64,000 bases of DNA from Synchiropus splendidus (Eukaryota; Chordata; Actinopteri; Syngnathiformes; Callionymidae): contig NC_071347.1 of the NCBI RefSeq assembly GCF_027744825.2, positions 22,424,001-22,488,000 on the forward strand, in the 5' to 3' direction. Below, in pieces: positions 28,401-35,589 of this stretch. Every line of letters begins with the position of its first letter. Within the stretch, counting starts at the first letter, position 1. The notes beneath the pieces are model-generated. The model worked only from the letters and a program-made list of their open reading frames with translations, made no database searches and had not been told where the DNA came from. A program made the translations under genes and the position numbers.

Positions 28401-29753
28401 AGAAGCCAGAATGGCTGAAAAACGATGTGATGAAAAGAAAGAAACGAAATAGATTTTTGTTTTTAAGTACAAGAAGAAAACACATTTAAGAGTTAAAAAC
28501 ATTTTTTTCAAATGTAAATATTAAACAAATAACCAGCCAATAAAAACCAGTCAATAGTGCTACAAACCATGAATAAATATTGATAAAAAAAAAAAAAAAA
28601 GAAAACATTTGAATAGGACTGCAGAGCAGAATATAGTGAAAATAAATAGATATTATGGGAAAAAAACTATAATTAAGTCAATAAAATATCTAAGTTGACG
28701 ATAACAAGTGAGCCTTTTCCCTGCACGTGTTTCATATATTTCAACCTGTCCGTAGAGAGGGCCATCAAATGGCCACGTGTGGCCCCCGAGCCTCATCATG
28801 TTCAGCTCCCTCTGTCCATGGATTGCGGTCCTATTTTGGGAGTCACTTCCCACAGCAGTGCTGTGAGATCCTTTCCCCAGAAAGAGTCTGAGTATCTAGT
28901 GGTCCAGGTCACGAGGGAGGAACGATGGGATGGACAGACCAACCCTGCGTCGTGCTGAAGAAAGAGCTGAGCCAGAAGACACACTGTGGTCGGCAGTTTT
29001 GGAGGGATGAAGAGTTTTGGACGCTCTTAGAGGGAGGAGCTCAGCCGTCTGGCAGAGACTCAGAGCAGCTGATCAGGAGATGAGAGTCGAGCTGGATGCT
29101 GTCAGCAGGACCCAGTGCAGCAGAAGAGCAGAGCGTCCTCCTCCATCATGAAAACCAATGGTTCTCCGCTCTGAGAAAAGGCCTGCTGCGCCTCAGCTCC
29201 CAGTCCAGAAAGTGATTTGATATTTATCCATATGCAGTGGCTGAGCGGCAGGCGGACGGAGGCGAGGCTGGACAAGGTCGCGCATGTCAGCGCTCACCGT
29301 TATTACACGGCAGCCTCGCGCGGCCCTCGGTCACTGCTCAGACTTCTTCCTTCACATGGTCCAGAGTGAAGTTCTGCTGAGTGAATAATTCATGCCGTAG
29401 CGTGTAGCGTGTTGAATATTTGATGCTGTGAATATTTCGCCGTCCCGGCGTGTGACCCTGCGATCATGTGACCAGAGATGTTGACATGTTTCCTGTTGCT
29501 TCGCAGCTGCTTCGAGGACGATGAGCCCCCGTGCGTGGAGGACATCGAGTACTCCGCCGACTGTCCCGCACCCGAAGGAGCGGACCTGGACTCCGACGTG
29601 GACAAGAACATGGCGAACACGGACCGGGACTCGGGTGATGAGGGGCGAGGAGGCGGAGTCGAGCAGCGGCCGAGCCTGCGCAGCCGACCGTCGCCCCTCA
29701 ACGGGCAGCGCGACAAGTGCGTCGCACGGAGAATCGGCGTGGACAAGTCTTAA
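939..29753 (+). CDS. agbl1: Cytosolic carboxypeptidase CCP4-like (AGBL1), 20 exons, 5' end outside window
   Basis: M14D zinc carboxypeptidase that shortens polyglutamate side chains on tubulin and other proteins in the cytosol. The 20 exons total 2824 nt (about 940 residues plus stop) and all splice phases agree. Order: end of the N-terminal armadillo-like region (exons 1-2), acidic and serine-rich linker (exons 3-7), CCP-specific N domain (exons 8-12, motifs [10 protein letters not shown] and YHYPYTYS), catalytic M14 domain (exons 13-19), acidic tail (exon 20). Zinc ligands are His and Glu of HPGE (codons 21278 and 21287) and His of DYHGHS (22339). The catalytic Glu is in YTMEN (23533). Phrases such as [38 protein letters not shown] and APAFSFNSC match remembered AGBL1 better than AGTPBP1, and the convergent NTRK3-type neighbour agrees. 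AGTPBP1 is the main alternative. The start codon and roughly the first 240 residues lie upstream of the window. Confidence 0.87.
977..3446. other. agbl1 intron with CpG-rich block and a DNA transposon
   Basis: Intron of about 2.5 kb. 1640-2110 is G+C- and CpG-rich compared with its AT-rich flanks and has no supported exon. 2440-3136 holds a pogo/Tigger-like element described separately. The rest is AT-rich sequence in which I see nothing. Confidence 0.6.
2440..3136. mobile_element. Non-autonomous DNA transposon, pogo/Tigger-like termini
   Basis: The left end CAGTGGAACCTGGGTTCTCG and the right end, read in reverse (CAGTGGTGACTCGGTTTTCG), form degenerate terminal inverted repeats. Both ends carry nearby GTTCGAA-type motifs and a GGAACG/CGTTCC pairing. 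A TA follows the right end, but the left flank is TG, so the expected TA duplication is imperfect. No transposase is visible in the 697 bp. Confidence 0.55.
3447..3655 (+). CDS. agbl1: agbl1 exon 2: armadillo-like region
   Basis: Acceptor CTCCAG ends at 3446; donor GTACCT starts at 3656. The exon reads from [20 protein letters not shown] to LRLLYDTTQ. It corresponds to the CCP1 segment with RGYVQVLLTIYVDWH and MKILYNTSQ. The exon has 209 nt, enters with 2 bases of a split codon and ends in phase 0. Confidence 0.88.
4597..4747 (+). CDS. agbl1: agbl1 exon 3: linker with MRKC-PK-RLPL motif
   Basis: Acceptor TTCGCAG ends at 4596; donor GTCAGT starts at 4748. It encodes [12 protein letters not shown] and [14 protein letters not shown], the conserved block that follows the armadillo-like region in CCP1/CCP4 (human CCP1 has IMRKCFPKNRLPL). 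It ends in phase 1, completed by exon 4 after an intron of only 72 bp. Confidence 0.88.
4820..4884 (+). CDS. agbl1: agbl1 exon 4: acidic linker
   Basis: Acceptor TTTGTAG ends at 4819; donor GTGAGT starts at 4885. It encodes [14 protein letters not shown] followed by more acidic residues, the counterpart of the Asp/Glu-rich stretch of CCP1. Its 65 nt complete the phase-1 codon of exon 3 and end in phase 0. Confidence 0.85.
5154..5182. repeat. (AT)n microsatellite
   Basis: Uninterrupted AT dinucleotide run in an AT-rich agbl1 intron (4885-6480). The rest of this intron shows no supported feature. Confidence 0.95.
6481..6597 (+). CDS. agbl1: agbl1 exon 5: end of acidic linker
   Basis: Acceptor TGAGCAG ends at 6480; donor GTACGA starts at 6598. 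It reads [17 protein letters not shown] and later [10 protein letters not shown], matching the CCP1 pattern DDIETDINKL ... LFPEL-DDFQ. 117 nt, phase 0 on both sides. Confidence 0.88.
6598..8552. other. agbl1 intron, no supported gene
   Basis: The intron holds a short AT-rich hairpin at 8109-8146 and otherwise unremarkable sequence. A purine-rich stretch near 7530-7600 (GAGGAGGAGGTCG) has no splice context or homology that I recognise. Confidence 0.5.
8109..8146. repeat. Perfect 16-bp inverted repeat, short loop
   Basis: ATTAAAAAGCACTATA is followed after six bases by its exact reverse complement. One further T-A pair can close inward, leaving a 4-base loop. It lies in an agbl1 intron. Confidence 0.9.
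8553..8718 (+). CDS. agbl1: agbl1 exon 6: serine-rich linker
   Basis: Acceptor TGTTTCAG ends at 8552; donor GTGAGC starts at 8719. It encodes a low-complexity Ser/Asp/Glu-rich segment ([20 protein letters not shown] and onward). CCP1 has a long divergent linker at this place, so homology rests on position, open frame and matching phase. Confidence 0.75.
8835..9192 (+). CDS. agbl1: agbl1 exon 7: linker into conserved PDFWGH-PPP block
   Basis: The end is clear: [15 protein letters not shown] ... RRANVQR, then donor GTAGGA. CCP1 has PDYFGHIPPPFKEP ... GVQR here. The acceptor is less certain, because CAGCAGCAG offers starts at 8835, 8838 or 8841, all in the right phase. The first part is poorly conserved. 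The intron before it is only about 116 bp. Confidence 0.82.
9193..12419. other. agbl1 intron of 3.2 kb with repeats
   Basis: Contains a LINE fragment in inverse orientation (10620-11110). Around 9780-9990 there is a stretch with GGTACCTAGAACAGGGGGAC and GGTACCACCATAATTCAC, resembling a common teleost MITE (recognised only by feel). No exon candidate with good phase was found. Confidence 0.5.
10620..11110 (-). mobile_element. LINE reverse transcriptase fragment (C-terminal part)
   Basis: On the minus strand, [20 protein letters not shown] is followed by [31 protein letters not shown], then [12 protein letters not shown] and LWRRLTG. This is the end of the RT domain of a widespread teleost LINE (catalytic DD box and the STSKSEAMV / FKYLGV / ELSRKAKLSIY signature). 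Frameshifts separate the blocks and both ends are truncated, so it is dead. Confidence 0.75.
12420..12503 (+). CDS. agbl1: agbl1 exon 8: start of CCP N domain
   Basis: Acceptor CTCCTCAG ends at 12419; donor GTGGGT starts at 12504. It reads [20 protein letters not shown] then FDLED, matching CCP1 [23 protein letters not shown]. Its first base completes an Arg codon begun in exon 7. Confidence 0.9.
12562..12651 (+). CDS. agbl1: agbl1 exon 9: [17 protein letters not shown]
   Basis: Encodes [20 protein letters not shown], the family block with F-S-FE-GNLRK. Donor GTAGGT starts at 12652. The start is chosen at CTCTCCAG (ends 12561) because it is in phase and gives a spacing like the paralogue, though it leaves an intron of only 58 bp. 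A second in-phase acceptor would start the exon at 12583. The TCCTCAG between them would put a stop in frame. Confidence 0.8.
12880..13030 (+). mobile_element. SINE 3' part (GACCTGTCCAGGGTGT type)
   Basis: GGGGACCTGTCCAGGGTGTT followed by GCCCCAATTAGATGGGCTAGACTCCGG matches the 3' body of tRNA-derived teleost SINEs as I remember them. It lies in the agbl1 intron just before exon 10. The 5' end is not visible. Confidence 0.5.
13197..13345 (+). CDS. agbl1: agbl1 exon 10: CCP N domain core
   Basis: Acceptor CCCCCAG ends at 13196; donor GTGAGA starts at 13346. It encodes [36 protein letters not shown] and [13 protein letters not shown], one of the most conserved parts of the CCP-specific beta-sandwich domain. 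149 nt, phase 1 at its end. Confidence 0.95.
14104..14371. repeat. Compound CA array with duplicated 50-bp spacer
   Basis: Three (CA)n tracts are separated by two identical-looking 50-bp spacers (14175-14224 and 14291-14340), beginning AGACAAAAGGGATGGCCAAA and ending GGAGCAATTTAGC. The repeat period is 116 bp, so the spacer and a CA tract were duplicated together. Confidence 0.95.
14722..14735 (+). promoter_or_regulatory. CTCF-like motif
   Basis: CCACCAGAGGGCGC fits the CTCF core consensus at every position that I remember. It lies in an agbl1 intron about 230 bp before exon 11. Sequence match only. Confidence 0.35.
14966..15053 (+). CDS. agbl1: agbl1 exon 11: CCP N domain
   Basis: Acceptor CCCTTCAG ends at 14965; donor GTTCGT starts at 15054. 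It reads [20 protein letters not shown] and ADVCYYR, matching human MQP-(L/T)-YSV-EAL and ICYYKNH. A compound CA-repeat array lies about 600 bp upstream in the same intron. Confidence 0.95.
15054..16081. other. agbl1 intron, nothing recognised
   Basis: About 1 kb of mixed-composition sequence without a supported exon, RNA gene or repeat. Confidence 0.5.
16082..16214 (+). CDS. agbl1: agbl1 exon 12: CCP N domain end
   Basis: Acceptor CCTCCAG ends at 16081; donor GTAAGT starts at 16215. It encodes [20 protein letters not shown] and [18 protein letters not shown]. The loop after NHF is a few residues shorter than remembered for CCP1. 133 nt, ends in phase 0. Confidence 0.95.
16215..17763. other. 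agbl1 intron, nothing recognised
   Basis: About 1.5 kb. Open frames here lack homology that I recognise and have no convincing splice pair in the correct phase. Confidence 0.5.
17764..17917 (+). CDS. agbl1: agbl1 exon 13: entry to the M14 domain
   Basis: Acceptor GTCGCAG ends at 17763; donor GTGAGT starts at 17918. It encodes [20 protein letters not shown] and [35 protein letters not shown] is the block just before the catalytic motif in CCP4. Confidence 0.95.
18425..19250 (+). repeat. Degenerate minisatellite, ACCAAGTCA/TTTCAGAC motif
   Basis: Variants of TTTACCAAGTCAGTTTCAAC recur roughly every 40-50 bases (TTAACCAAGTCTG, CATCAAGTGAATG, TTTACCAAGTCAG, TTAACCGAGTCAT, ATACCAAGTCACT, TTTACCAGGTCCA, TCACCGAGTC). 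The unit is old and diverged, and the exact period cannot be fixed by eye. Confidence 0.7.
19409..19442. repeat. (GT)n microsatellite
   Basis: GT dinucleotide run of about 34 bp in an agbl1 intron. Confidence 0.95.
20340..20770 (+). repeat. Second block of CAAGTC-type degenerate minisatellite
   Basis: The same vocabulary as 18425-19250 returns: CTACAAGTCCATTTTGGAC, CATCAAGTCAATG, CCAAGTCAGTTTTTCC, CCAAGTCAATTTCAGACTTC, ACAAGTCACTTCTG. Pairs of CAAGTC and TTTCAGAC recur. The two blocks probably were one array split by 1.1 kb of other DNA. Confidence 0.65.
21243..21423 (+). CDS. agbl1: agbl1 exon 14: zinc motif HPGE
   Basis: Acceptor GTGGCAG ends at 21242; donor GTCAGT starts at 21424. It encodes [20 protein letters not shown], with two zinc ligands (His codon 21278, Glu codon 21287), then [15 protein letters not shown]. 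The last codon is split and joins to read Thr, where remembered homologues have Asn (VINGN). Confidence 0.96.
21499..21628 (+). CDS. agbl1: agbl1 exon 15: substrate-carboxylate residues (DLNRQW)
   Basis: Follows a 75-bp intron; acceptor TCCAAG ends at 21498 and donor GTGAGT starts at 21629. It reads [14 protein letters not shown], then [24 protein letters not shown] holds the Asn-Arg pair expected to bind the substrate C-terminal carboxylate in M14 enzymes. Homologues have SLSG where this copy has DVNS. Confidence 0.94.
21640..21900 (+). repeat. Degenerate repeat, CGGCCCAGATATGGC motif
   Basis: Variants GTCCCAGATATTGGCCACA, CGGCCCGGATATGGCACTG, CGGCCCAGATATGACAGTC recur in the intron after agbl1 exon 15, each with nearby GATCTG and CACAT words. 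This resembles a dispersed fish repeat. Confidence 0.6.
22324..22455 (+). CDS. agbl1: agbl1 exon 16: third zinc ligand (DYHGHS)
   Basis: Acceptor CCGCCAG ends at 22323; donor GTGAGA starts at 22456. It encodes [20 protein letters not shown] and [10 protein letters not shown]. The first His of HGH (codon 22339) is the expected third zinc ligand. 132 nt, phase 0 on both sides. Confidence 0.96.
23048..23110 (+). CDS. agbl1: agbl1 exon 17 (63 nt)
   Basis: Acceptor CCGCCAG ends at 23047; donor GTAAGA starts at 23111. It encodes [20 protein letters not shown] plus Leu, matching the family pattern TLPKIL-(H/K)-(I/L)APAF-MSSCSF. Phase 0 on both sides. Confidence 0.94.
23458..23571 (+). CDS. agbl1: agbl1 exon 18: catalytic glutamate
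   Basis: Acceptor GCTCCAG ends at 23457; donor GTGAGC starts at 23572. It encodes [20 protein letters not shown] and [15 protein letters not shown]. The Glu in YTMEN (codon 23533) is the expected general base/acid of M14 peptidases. Phase 0 on both sides. Confidence 0.96.
23745..24000 (-). repeat. Dispersed repeat, inverted copy, beside agbl1 exon 19
   Basis: Shares the reverse complement of the 155-300 element (GGACCCCACAAGG, AGAGGCTGGGGAAAGGGT, GAGAGGTCCTCG). It ends about 14 bp before the exon-19 start, so it supplies most of the polypyrimidine and branch-point region or lies right beside it. Confidence 0.5.
24015..24169 (+). CDS. agbl1: agbl1 exon 19: end of catalytic domain
   Basis: Acceptor TGCGCAG ends at 24014; donor GTGAGT starts at 24170. 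It encodes [20 protein letters not shown], matching GLQ-GTRELEEMGA-FC-GLL. It lies directly after a dispersed repeat whose last bases reach the acceptor region. Ends in phase 2. Confidence 0.94.
24790..24840. repeat. Perfect 19-bp stem hairpin, 13-nt loop
   Basis: CCTCCCTGAACCAAAGCAA (24790-24808) is followed after 13 bases by its exact reverse complement (24822-24840). It is intronic. It could be a small foldback or transposon remnant. The stem is short for a miRNA precursor. Confidence 0.9.
27656..27669 (-). promoter_or_regulatory. CTCF-like motif, reverse orientation
   Basis: On the minus strand this reads CCACTAGGTGGCGC, a full match to the remembered CTCF core. A second minus-strand match lies 107 bp further on. 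Confidence 0.35.
27776..27789 (-). promoter_or_regulatory. CTCF-like motif, reverse orientation
   Basis: On the minus strand this reads CCACTAGAGGGCGT, a near-perfect match with one deviation at the last position. Confidence 0.3.
28780..29160 (+). mobile_element. LINE reverse transcriptase fragment
   Basis: Plus-strand pieces [20 protein letters not shown] and, after a stop, AELS-type sequence (AAAGAGCTGAGCCAGAAGAC) match the FKYLGV ... KKELSRKAKLS part of the LINE at 10620. It carries stops and frameshifts and is truncated at both ends. Confidence 0.5.
29507..29753 (+). CDS. agbl1: agbl1 final exon: acidic C-terminal tail and stop
   Basis: Acceptor CTTCGCAG ends at 29506. The exon completes an Asn codon and reads [19 protein letters not shown], which parallels the CCP1 tail DEDEPRFLEEVDYSAES. 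It then runs through an acidic, then Gly/Arg-rich stretch to TAA at 29751-29753. A 5.3-kb intron precedes it, the longest in the gene. The last 40 residues have no remembered counterpart. Confidence 0.85.
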
Positions 29754-30703
29754 GCTAACAGCGGCTCTGAGGGCTCAAATCACCGTCCGGTGCTAGCTAG
29801 CTTGAACTGGAGATGTAAGAATCTAGAGACGCCACTTCCTCTCTCAGACAAGTGTCAGACAAGATTTCAAAACGGCCGCCGCAAAAACAACAAGCCTCAC
29901 TCTACGGAGCAGTACATTATCTGCCAGAACACAGATCCGATCAAAGCCATCCCAGACAGCAGGTCCAAAGATTAACATCAGGCGCAGACAGGTGCAGCGC
30001 AGGGGGTGCCACGAGAGGGGGCCCAGAGGGACGGGAGGTATGGCCCCAACTGACTTAGAAGAGTCGCAGAACCAATGCTCAGATGTGGGGAAGGATGGGA
30101 GCTCAGTGGAGAAAATGCCCTCTCGGCTTGGTGTTTCCTCAGCATGTGTGAAACAGCCTAGCAGTGTGAGGCAGTGGCTCGGAACCTACACTGTCCATTT
30201 GACAGAATAACATGAAGAGGAAGAGACAGGAAGGAAAACTGAACCAGGAGATATGAAAACACAACAAATATCTGAAACGCAGAGTAAAATCGGGTCAGAA
30301 ATGGGAAGAACAAACAACAAACATGCTCTCTAAAATACACAACTAACCCAGCACTCGGAGCCACGGTGATAATGTGGACAACAAGACCTGGCGAGAGCAC
30401 GATCTGGCTTTGTTAAATCACTGGTGGATTCATTTTCCGAGGGCCGGGACGTGGCGGCCAATCAGACGGAAGGAAAAATCCTCGGTGAAATGTCAAGGAC
30501 TCTGTGATCGGATCTGTGGAAGCCACACTGGAGATGAGTGACAGGCCGGGGGCGGGTGGTCCTCGCTGGAGTCTGACTGAAGACACGTGAGACGCCCACG
30601 GGGCATTTCTGTCAGAGGGAGGTGATGGTCGTTCTCTTAAACACACAAGTCACCAGGGTCGTCATGTGGTCCTCCCGGCCCAGGCAAGGGTGACCGCCCC
30701 CCC

Positions 30704-30762
<59 letters not shown>
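30704..30762. repeat. (CA)n microsatellite
   Basis: Uninterrupted CA run of about 59 bp directly 5' of a SINE-like piece. Confidence 0.97.
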
Positions 30763-30766
<4 letters not shown>

Positions 30767-30890
30767 GTTTCCTCCGCCGTCCGTAACATCTTCATTGAAA
30801 GCTAAATCGTCCGTGTGAGTGGTGTCTGTCAGCGTGTGTCCCGTGATGCGCTGGAGACCTGTCCAGGGTGTCCCTGAAGGTGTGAGTGAA
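30763..30890 (+). mobile_element. SINE 3' part
   Basis: TCTGGTTTCCTCCGCCGTCC, GTGTGAGTGGTGTCTGTCAG and GAGACCTGTCCAGGGTGTCC follow the order of the tRNA-derived SINE body seen better preserved at 33620. The tRNA-related head is missing. Confidence 0.55.
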
Positions 30891-30926
30891 CATGGCGTGC
30901 AACATCAGCTTTCTCTGTTGCTGTTA

Positions 30927-30932
30927 AATAAA
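30927..30932 (+). terminator. Candidate agbl1 polyadenylation signal AATAAA
   Basis: This is the first perfect AATAAA I noticed downstream of the agbl1 stop, about 1.17 kb away. It falls just after a SINE-like piece, so it may belong to the repeat instead. Variant hexamers nearer the stop cannot be excluded. Confidence 0.25.
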
Positions 30933-31559
30933 CGATGCACTGACAGTTACTCAGCGTCTTCAGTCGATGTGCTGTGGAAACTGATGAAGGTGGCGACGTC
31001 GAGCTCCAGCCTCGTGTTACAGATGAAGCGATTCAAAAGTTCCCAGCTTTCCATGGCGGCTCCGTGAAAGGTCCGCTCATGTCACGGACCCCTGCTGCTT
31101 CGCAGCGGTAATTTAATCCGCGGAACGCCTTGTTTATCCACTTTTATACATTTGGCCTCAGCGATTTCAATAGCTGTTAACAACAACAAACATTTAAGGA
31201 TGGGAGTAGCATGAAGAAGTCGTCTTATGAACTCAAGCTTGCCACAGACGGGCTCCTGAAGTAAGCGACTCCTGAGACATGGGACTCTTCACTGAGTGGA
31301 GGGATGATGTGTGCAGCCCTAGTCGTCTCAAAACACAAGCAAAGTTGGTGTGAGACCAGCTTTCACGAGTCACTCTGGGCTTTGTGCATGAAGAGAAAGC
31401 GCCACCTTCAGTTCTCACCGCAATGAGTAGGAGGAGTTTACGTTATTCAAAGACACTCCCTCAAGAAGAGGGGGGTCACTCCAGTGGCTGGAACTGTGCT
31501 GGAACTGTGCTGGGAGGGGAACTATTGAACTGCTCCAACTGGAGGAATGAACCGGAGCT

Positions 31560-31745
31560 TCGACTCTGCAAAGCTGGTGACCGCAGGTGAGAGGAGAGCT
31601 TTGTCTTCTGGCTCAGCTCTTCCTGACCCTCCTTCATCTGAGGATGGACCTCATCTGCAAACGCGGAGCCCACTGAGCACCATGGCCTGAGACTCAGAGG
31701 AGCTGACCCTCATCCTGATGAAGCCAAGGCTGATGGAAGAGTGAG
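31560..31745 (-). mobile_element. LINE reverse transcriptase fragment
   Basis: Minus-strand sequence gives RMRVSSSESQAMVLSGLRV and, in another frame, EELSQKTKLSSH, the same LINE signature as at 10620. Short, frameshifted and dead. Confidence 0.55.
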
Positions 31746-33619
31746 GCTCCTTTCGTTCCTCCCCGTTGGTTGGCGCTTCTCTCTCATCACATCAGCAGCC
31801 CCCTCTGATGTGGTCTCCGCCTCAGCCTTCCCGATGGTGCCGCTCCGCCGTCCTCACCGAGCCCTCCAGCGCCGCAGGTTCCAATCTCACGGCCCGTTAG
31901 CTGCTCACTTGAATTCATCATATTTCATCTCTACATTATGTCCAGCAGCCTCACGTGTTCCTGTTCGCTGATTGGCTCTCGACGTCACATGACTCCTTTA
32001 CCTGCCCCCTTGTTTTTGACCTTGGCTCCTCTGCTCACAAACATTTTGTTGGTGGCGCAGGTCAGGACTCCAGCGCGGCGCCTTCCTTGCTCCTTGTTAG
32101 GCTTCTAATCCAAGCTATTTATTCGCTGCTTTAAACAGGTTTTTGCTGGAGAAGACGGCTGGCGCCGGACCTCCCGGCCTCCGGTCCGCCGTCTAATCCC
32201 AGTGCTGCTGAGCTTGCAAACGGGCTATTGTCCGCCGGGCGGTAAACATCCAGATAAGGTTATTGTTCCGAGGAGATTAGGATTTTCTCTGAATTCAGCG
32301 GTGCTGTTTTCATTATGCTAATATGTTGGTTTTCAGCTCGACACCAGGAGCCCCGGCACCAGGGCCTCGAGGAGGGTCAGGAATTCTCCACCGATCTTTA
32401 GTCCGTTAGCTCGCTAGTTCTGCTAATTAGCAGGCGCCGCTTCCGGGAGTTATATCTGAACGGAAGTCAGCGGCGAAACATCAGCTAAAGTTAAACACTA
32501 GACCGAAAAGTTACAAACTTCAGACACCAACAAATACTGCGCCAGGCAAGGTGGGGCCCCTTGCCGGTATTTCTGTGGCCCTTGTGAGGTCAGACCGAAA
32601 CTATATATAGAACGCTTTTCTCCTCGCAGTTTCTTTGTCCAACTGTAAAGTTGTTTTAAAACTAAACTCTTTCTTCCTCTTTTCATTTGCCACTTTTGTG
32701 AGTATTTATTTGGAAGAAAATTGAAAATACATTTTCAAAATAAATTGCCTTTTTTATCTTAGATGTCTGGTCCATAGTTCGAGGTAGGTTTCATGCCGTA
32801 TTTATGCCTCTTAATATCCATTCTTTTGAGGAGCATTCTGTCCTTGGAGCTTCAGCGTATATCTTGGATTTTTCCCATCATGTTTTGTATTTGTCACCCA
32901 CTTTCCTTCGGTGCGACGGCCCTCACAGAAGCCACAGTTTTTTAACGCTGTGACCCTTCAGGAAATGTAGTTGCCCTCCCCTCGGCCAATATGTCCGCCA
33001 CACCTGGCCGCCAACAGAACAGCCGGTCTGCTCGTGGTTTATCGCACTTGGGATCAAGTTTGTGGGAACCTGAGGCGAGATAAGCAGCTAAAACAGAAAC
33101 ATAAAGTTGTCGACATCTAAGAGAATTTTACCATTTTAAGCCGAAAAAAAGGACTGGATAAACAACCCGACACAGAAGAAAGAAAGGGACACGAAAACGA
33201 ACCCAGAAATCAACTGCCAAAACGTTTGAACGTGTGATAACTCGACAAGTCGACCGTAACGTAGAGAATGAAAGTGTTTGAATGAGACTTGGCGGCTCCA
33301 AAAAATGGAGAAGAAGATGGTAAACAGCACAAATATATTGATTCTGGGAGCAAAAATCTCAGGGAGGACAAAAGTTGTCCATCAAGGAAATCTAACGTGA
33401 AAATACATTGCGATGAACCGATGAATAAAAGATGAGTCGATCGGAGGAGATACAGGAGGAACTCAGTCATCGCATTAGAAAGTCGGCTGTAGAACATCTC
33501 GGCCTAAAATAACCTGACTGGACTCGTCCAAACAAGTCAGTCTCTCGGAGTCTCTGGTACCAAGTCCCTGGGACTCACTCAGATGTGTGTGACTCAGACA
33601 CCGGTCGCTCTTGACGTGG
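31746..33619. other. Intergenic, nothing firmly recognised
   Basis: No gene supported. 32000-32340 is mixed-composition sequence with CpGs and AT-rich transcription-factor-like words, the sort of composition seen in conserved non-coding elements, but nothing here proves constraint. Confidence 0.4.
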
Positions 33620-33835
33620 ACAGTGCATCAGGTTCAGGAAGTTCCAGGTTTGAATCCAGCCTGAAGCGACACTGCCTCACTCTGGTTTCCTCCCACCACC
33701 CAAAATCGTTGGTTTATGTATCGGTCTACAGGTGAGAGTGAGTGGTTGTCAGTCTATTTGTCATGTGATTGACCAGTCCAGGGTGTGTCTCACGCCAAGT
33801 CGCTGGGACAGGCTCGGACCAGTGTTGCTGCCGTT
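33620..33835 (+). mobile_element. tRNA-derived SINE body
   Basis: CCAGGTTTGAATCCAGCCTG resembles a B-box plus tail of a tRNA-type promoter. Then come TCTGGTTTCCTCCCACCACC, GGTGAGAGTGAGTGGTTGTC and GTCCAGGGTGTGTCTC ... GGGACAGGCTC. This is the order of a widespread teleost SINE. The A-box side is unclear. Confidence 0.65.
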
Positions 33836-35100
33836 TCAGTTACAGTCATAGTTCTAGTCTTTAGATGAAAACAGTTTTGAGTTTTAGGACTCAAGTTAGC
33901 TTGAAAACAACTCTGACCCGTGTGACCTCATGAAGCTATGAGGCCGGAGAAAAGGTGAAAAGCGCTTGGATCACTGTGGCCGGCCGCCATTGCCTGACGT
34001 TCGGGGGAAGCTGCTGCCGAGGCGACATCACAGACCAGTTGATGTGAAGACGAGATGAAATTGGATGTAGATGTGTGATGGAGAGGGAGAGGAGTCGGAC
34101 TATGACCGCGATCAGAGAGAGTGGGGAGGGAGGGAAATGAGACGGAGGAGGAGAAGAAAGAGGAGAACAAGGGAATCACTCTGGAGGCAGTTGGATGGCG
34201 GAGCTTATTTCCGACTGTCTGACAGCCGAGGCAATGGCACATGAAATTGAATTATCTTCTCTTAAGTTGCAAAATCAAAAAAAAAAAGGGTCGCGGCGAG
34301 AAAGTGAGAAGAGTGAGATGAGACGCAGGGAGAAGAAAAGCCTGTGAGCTCCAACTAATTGGGCCTTCAGTCTGCCGAGTTTACTGCTGCAGAATGATAT
34401 CAATAATTCAGTGTTTAAGACCGAGTCGGAGTCAGAGCAGGACCAGGATGGGAAAAGAACAAAGCAAAGACGACTTCTGAAGGTGTTCACCCCAAAAACT
34501 AGCTGAGCGCCGGATCTTGGCCGCAGCCCTTGGTAGACCTGCTGCTTCTGCCATGTAAAGTCTCCCTGTAACCGGAAGGGTGTCCTGAGACTGGACTGTT
34601 GCCTGCGGCGCTCACGGGTTCGGACGCTACTTTCTCAGCTAGTTGTCGTCGATGCAAAGTTTGTCTGCAACATTTTTTTGTCTGCTGTTTACGTTCCCGA
34701 AGTGCGTCTGCAGTCTGGCCAGCTGGACTCCGTCGAGGAGGCGCGAGGAATATTTCTAGTTCACACCTCAAACCTCTTTAAAATGAAATGATGGCCGGCT
34801 GAGGGAGATGAGGCTCGGGAATGAAGGTGTCATCAATAACACAAGATCTCAGAGGCCTGTGGAGCTGACTCGCTGATGGGCTCCGTACACACACCACCGG
34901 ACGAACTGATGGCTCGAGAGTCTGAGTGCGTGGTTGTGCCGACGTGTGTGATGGGTCTCCAACGCGTGACACCGTGCAGCTCGGATACCCTTTGGTTCCA
35001 AGAGCTGTAGCCTCACCTGCCGTCCCTGGACACCACTCGGTGAAGTCATCGTCACGGGAGTGCAGCTGTGACTGTTAGCCTAGCTTAGCCTCGCCCTCAG
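33836..35100. other. Intergenic, nothing recognised
   Basis: No supported coding, RNA or repeat feature in about 1.3 kb. Open frames here lack homology or splice context that I recognise. Confidence 0.4.
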
Positions 35101-35132
35101 ACTTTAGCAGTGCTGTTGCTAGCCTGCGTGAT

Positions 35133-35408
35133 TTGTCGATCTTTCCTCAAACTCAAGATAAATTGGACGATTTGCACAAGATTTTTACCTCTTACTATGG
35201 TATTCATATGTTGGTTTATGAGAGCGATAGTACAAATGACTTGGTTCCTAAAAACCAGTGGGGATATCAGTGGGGGACTCGCAGTCAATTTCCACCACCT
35301 GAACAATATGTCAGTTTTTACAGCGGAGTGGTGACGAGCGGCGCTAACTCTGCCTTGCATTGTCCACACAGCAGGATGGTAAACAGAGCGGGTTCTATCA
35401 GCCGAGCA
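35133..35408 (+). other. Open frame of unknown origin, AT-rich codons
   Basis: A plus-strand frame of about 90 codons ending in TAG reads like protein, e.g. QDKLDDLHKIFTSYYGIHML and NQWGYQWGTRSQFPPPEQYV. Its A/T-ending codons differ from the GC-ending codons of agbl1 and ntrk3. No family recognised. It may be a remnant of a retroelement or other mobile gene, or chance. Confidence 0.25.
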
Positions 35409-35589
35409 AGACTCTTTCAAATCATATAGAACACACGAAATAAGGCTCAACAGGTTCCTGAAACAAGTTGATCTTCCACTCATCGGTAACTTTCACAAAC
35501 TCTCCTGCACGGGCCGAGGCTCATCGTGCTTAGTGCAAGTTAGTCTTTTGTAGATTCACCCATAAATCGACTTTTCAAAAATTGGGATT

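Larger units (their letters stand above)
24170..29506. other. agbl1 last intron, 5.3 kb
   Basis: Holds a hairpin at 24790-24840, a hAT-like patch near 24534-24720 (AATTAATCTCAATTAATCACAG), AT-rich stretches at 25000-25480 and 28140-28700, CTCF-like sites near 27.7 kb and a LINE fragment at 28780-29160. No exon candidate found. Confidence 0.55.
29754..31200. other. agbl1 3' flank: possible 3' UTR, CA repeat, SINE piece
   Basis: Downstream of the agbl1 stop. Contains a (CA)n tract (30704-30762), a SINE-like 3' piece (30763-30890) and a candidate AATAAA. No coding feature supported. Confidence 0.5.

Noticed and set aside
939..29753. Naming the carboxypeptidase AGTPBP1 (CCP1) and the kinase NTRK2 (TrkB)
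   Set aside because: This pair is also convergent in human, but residues such as [10 protein letters not shown] and [12 protein letters not shown] fit TrkC, and several catalytic-domain phrases fit CCP4. AGTPBP1 remains the second choice.
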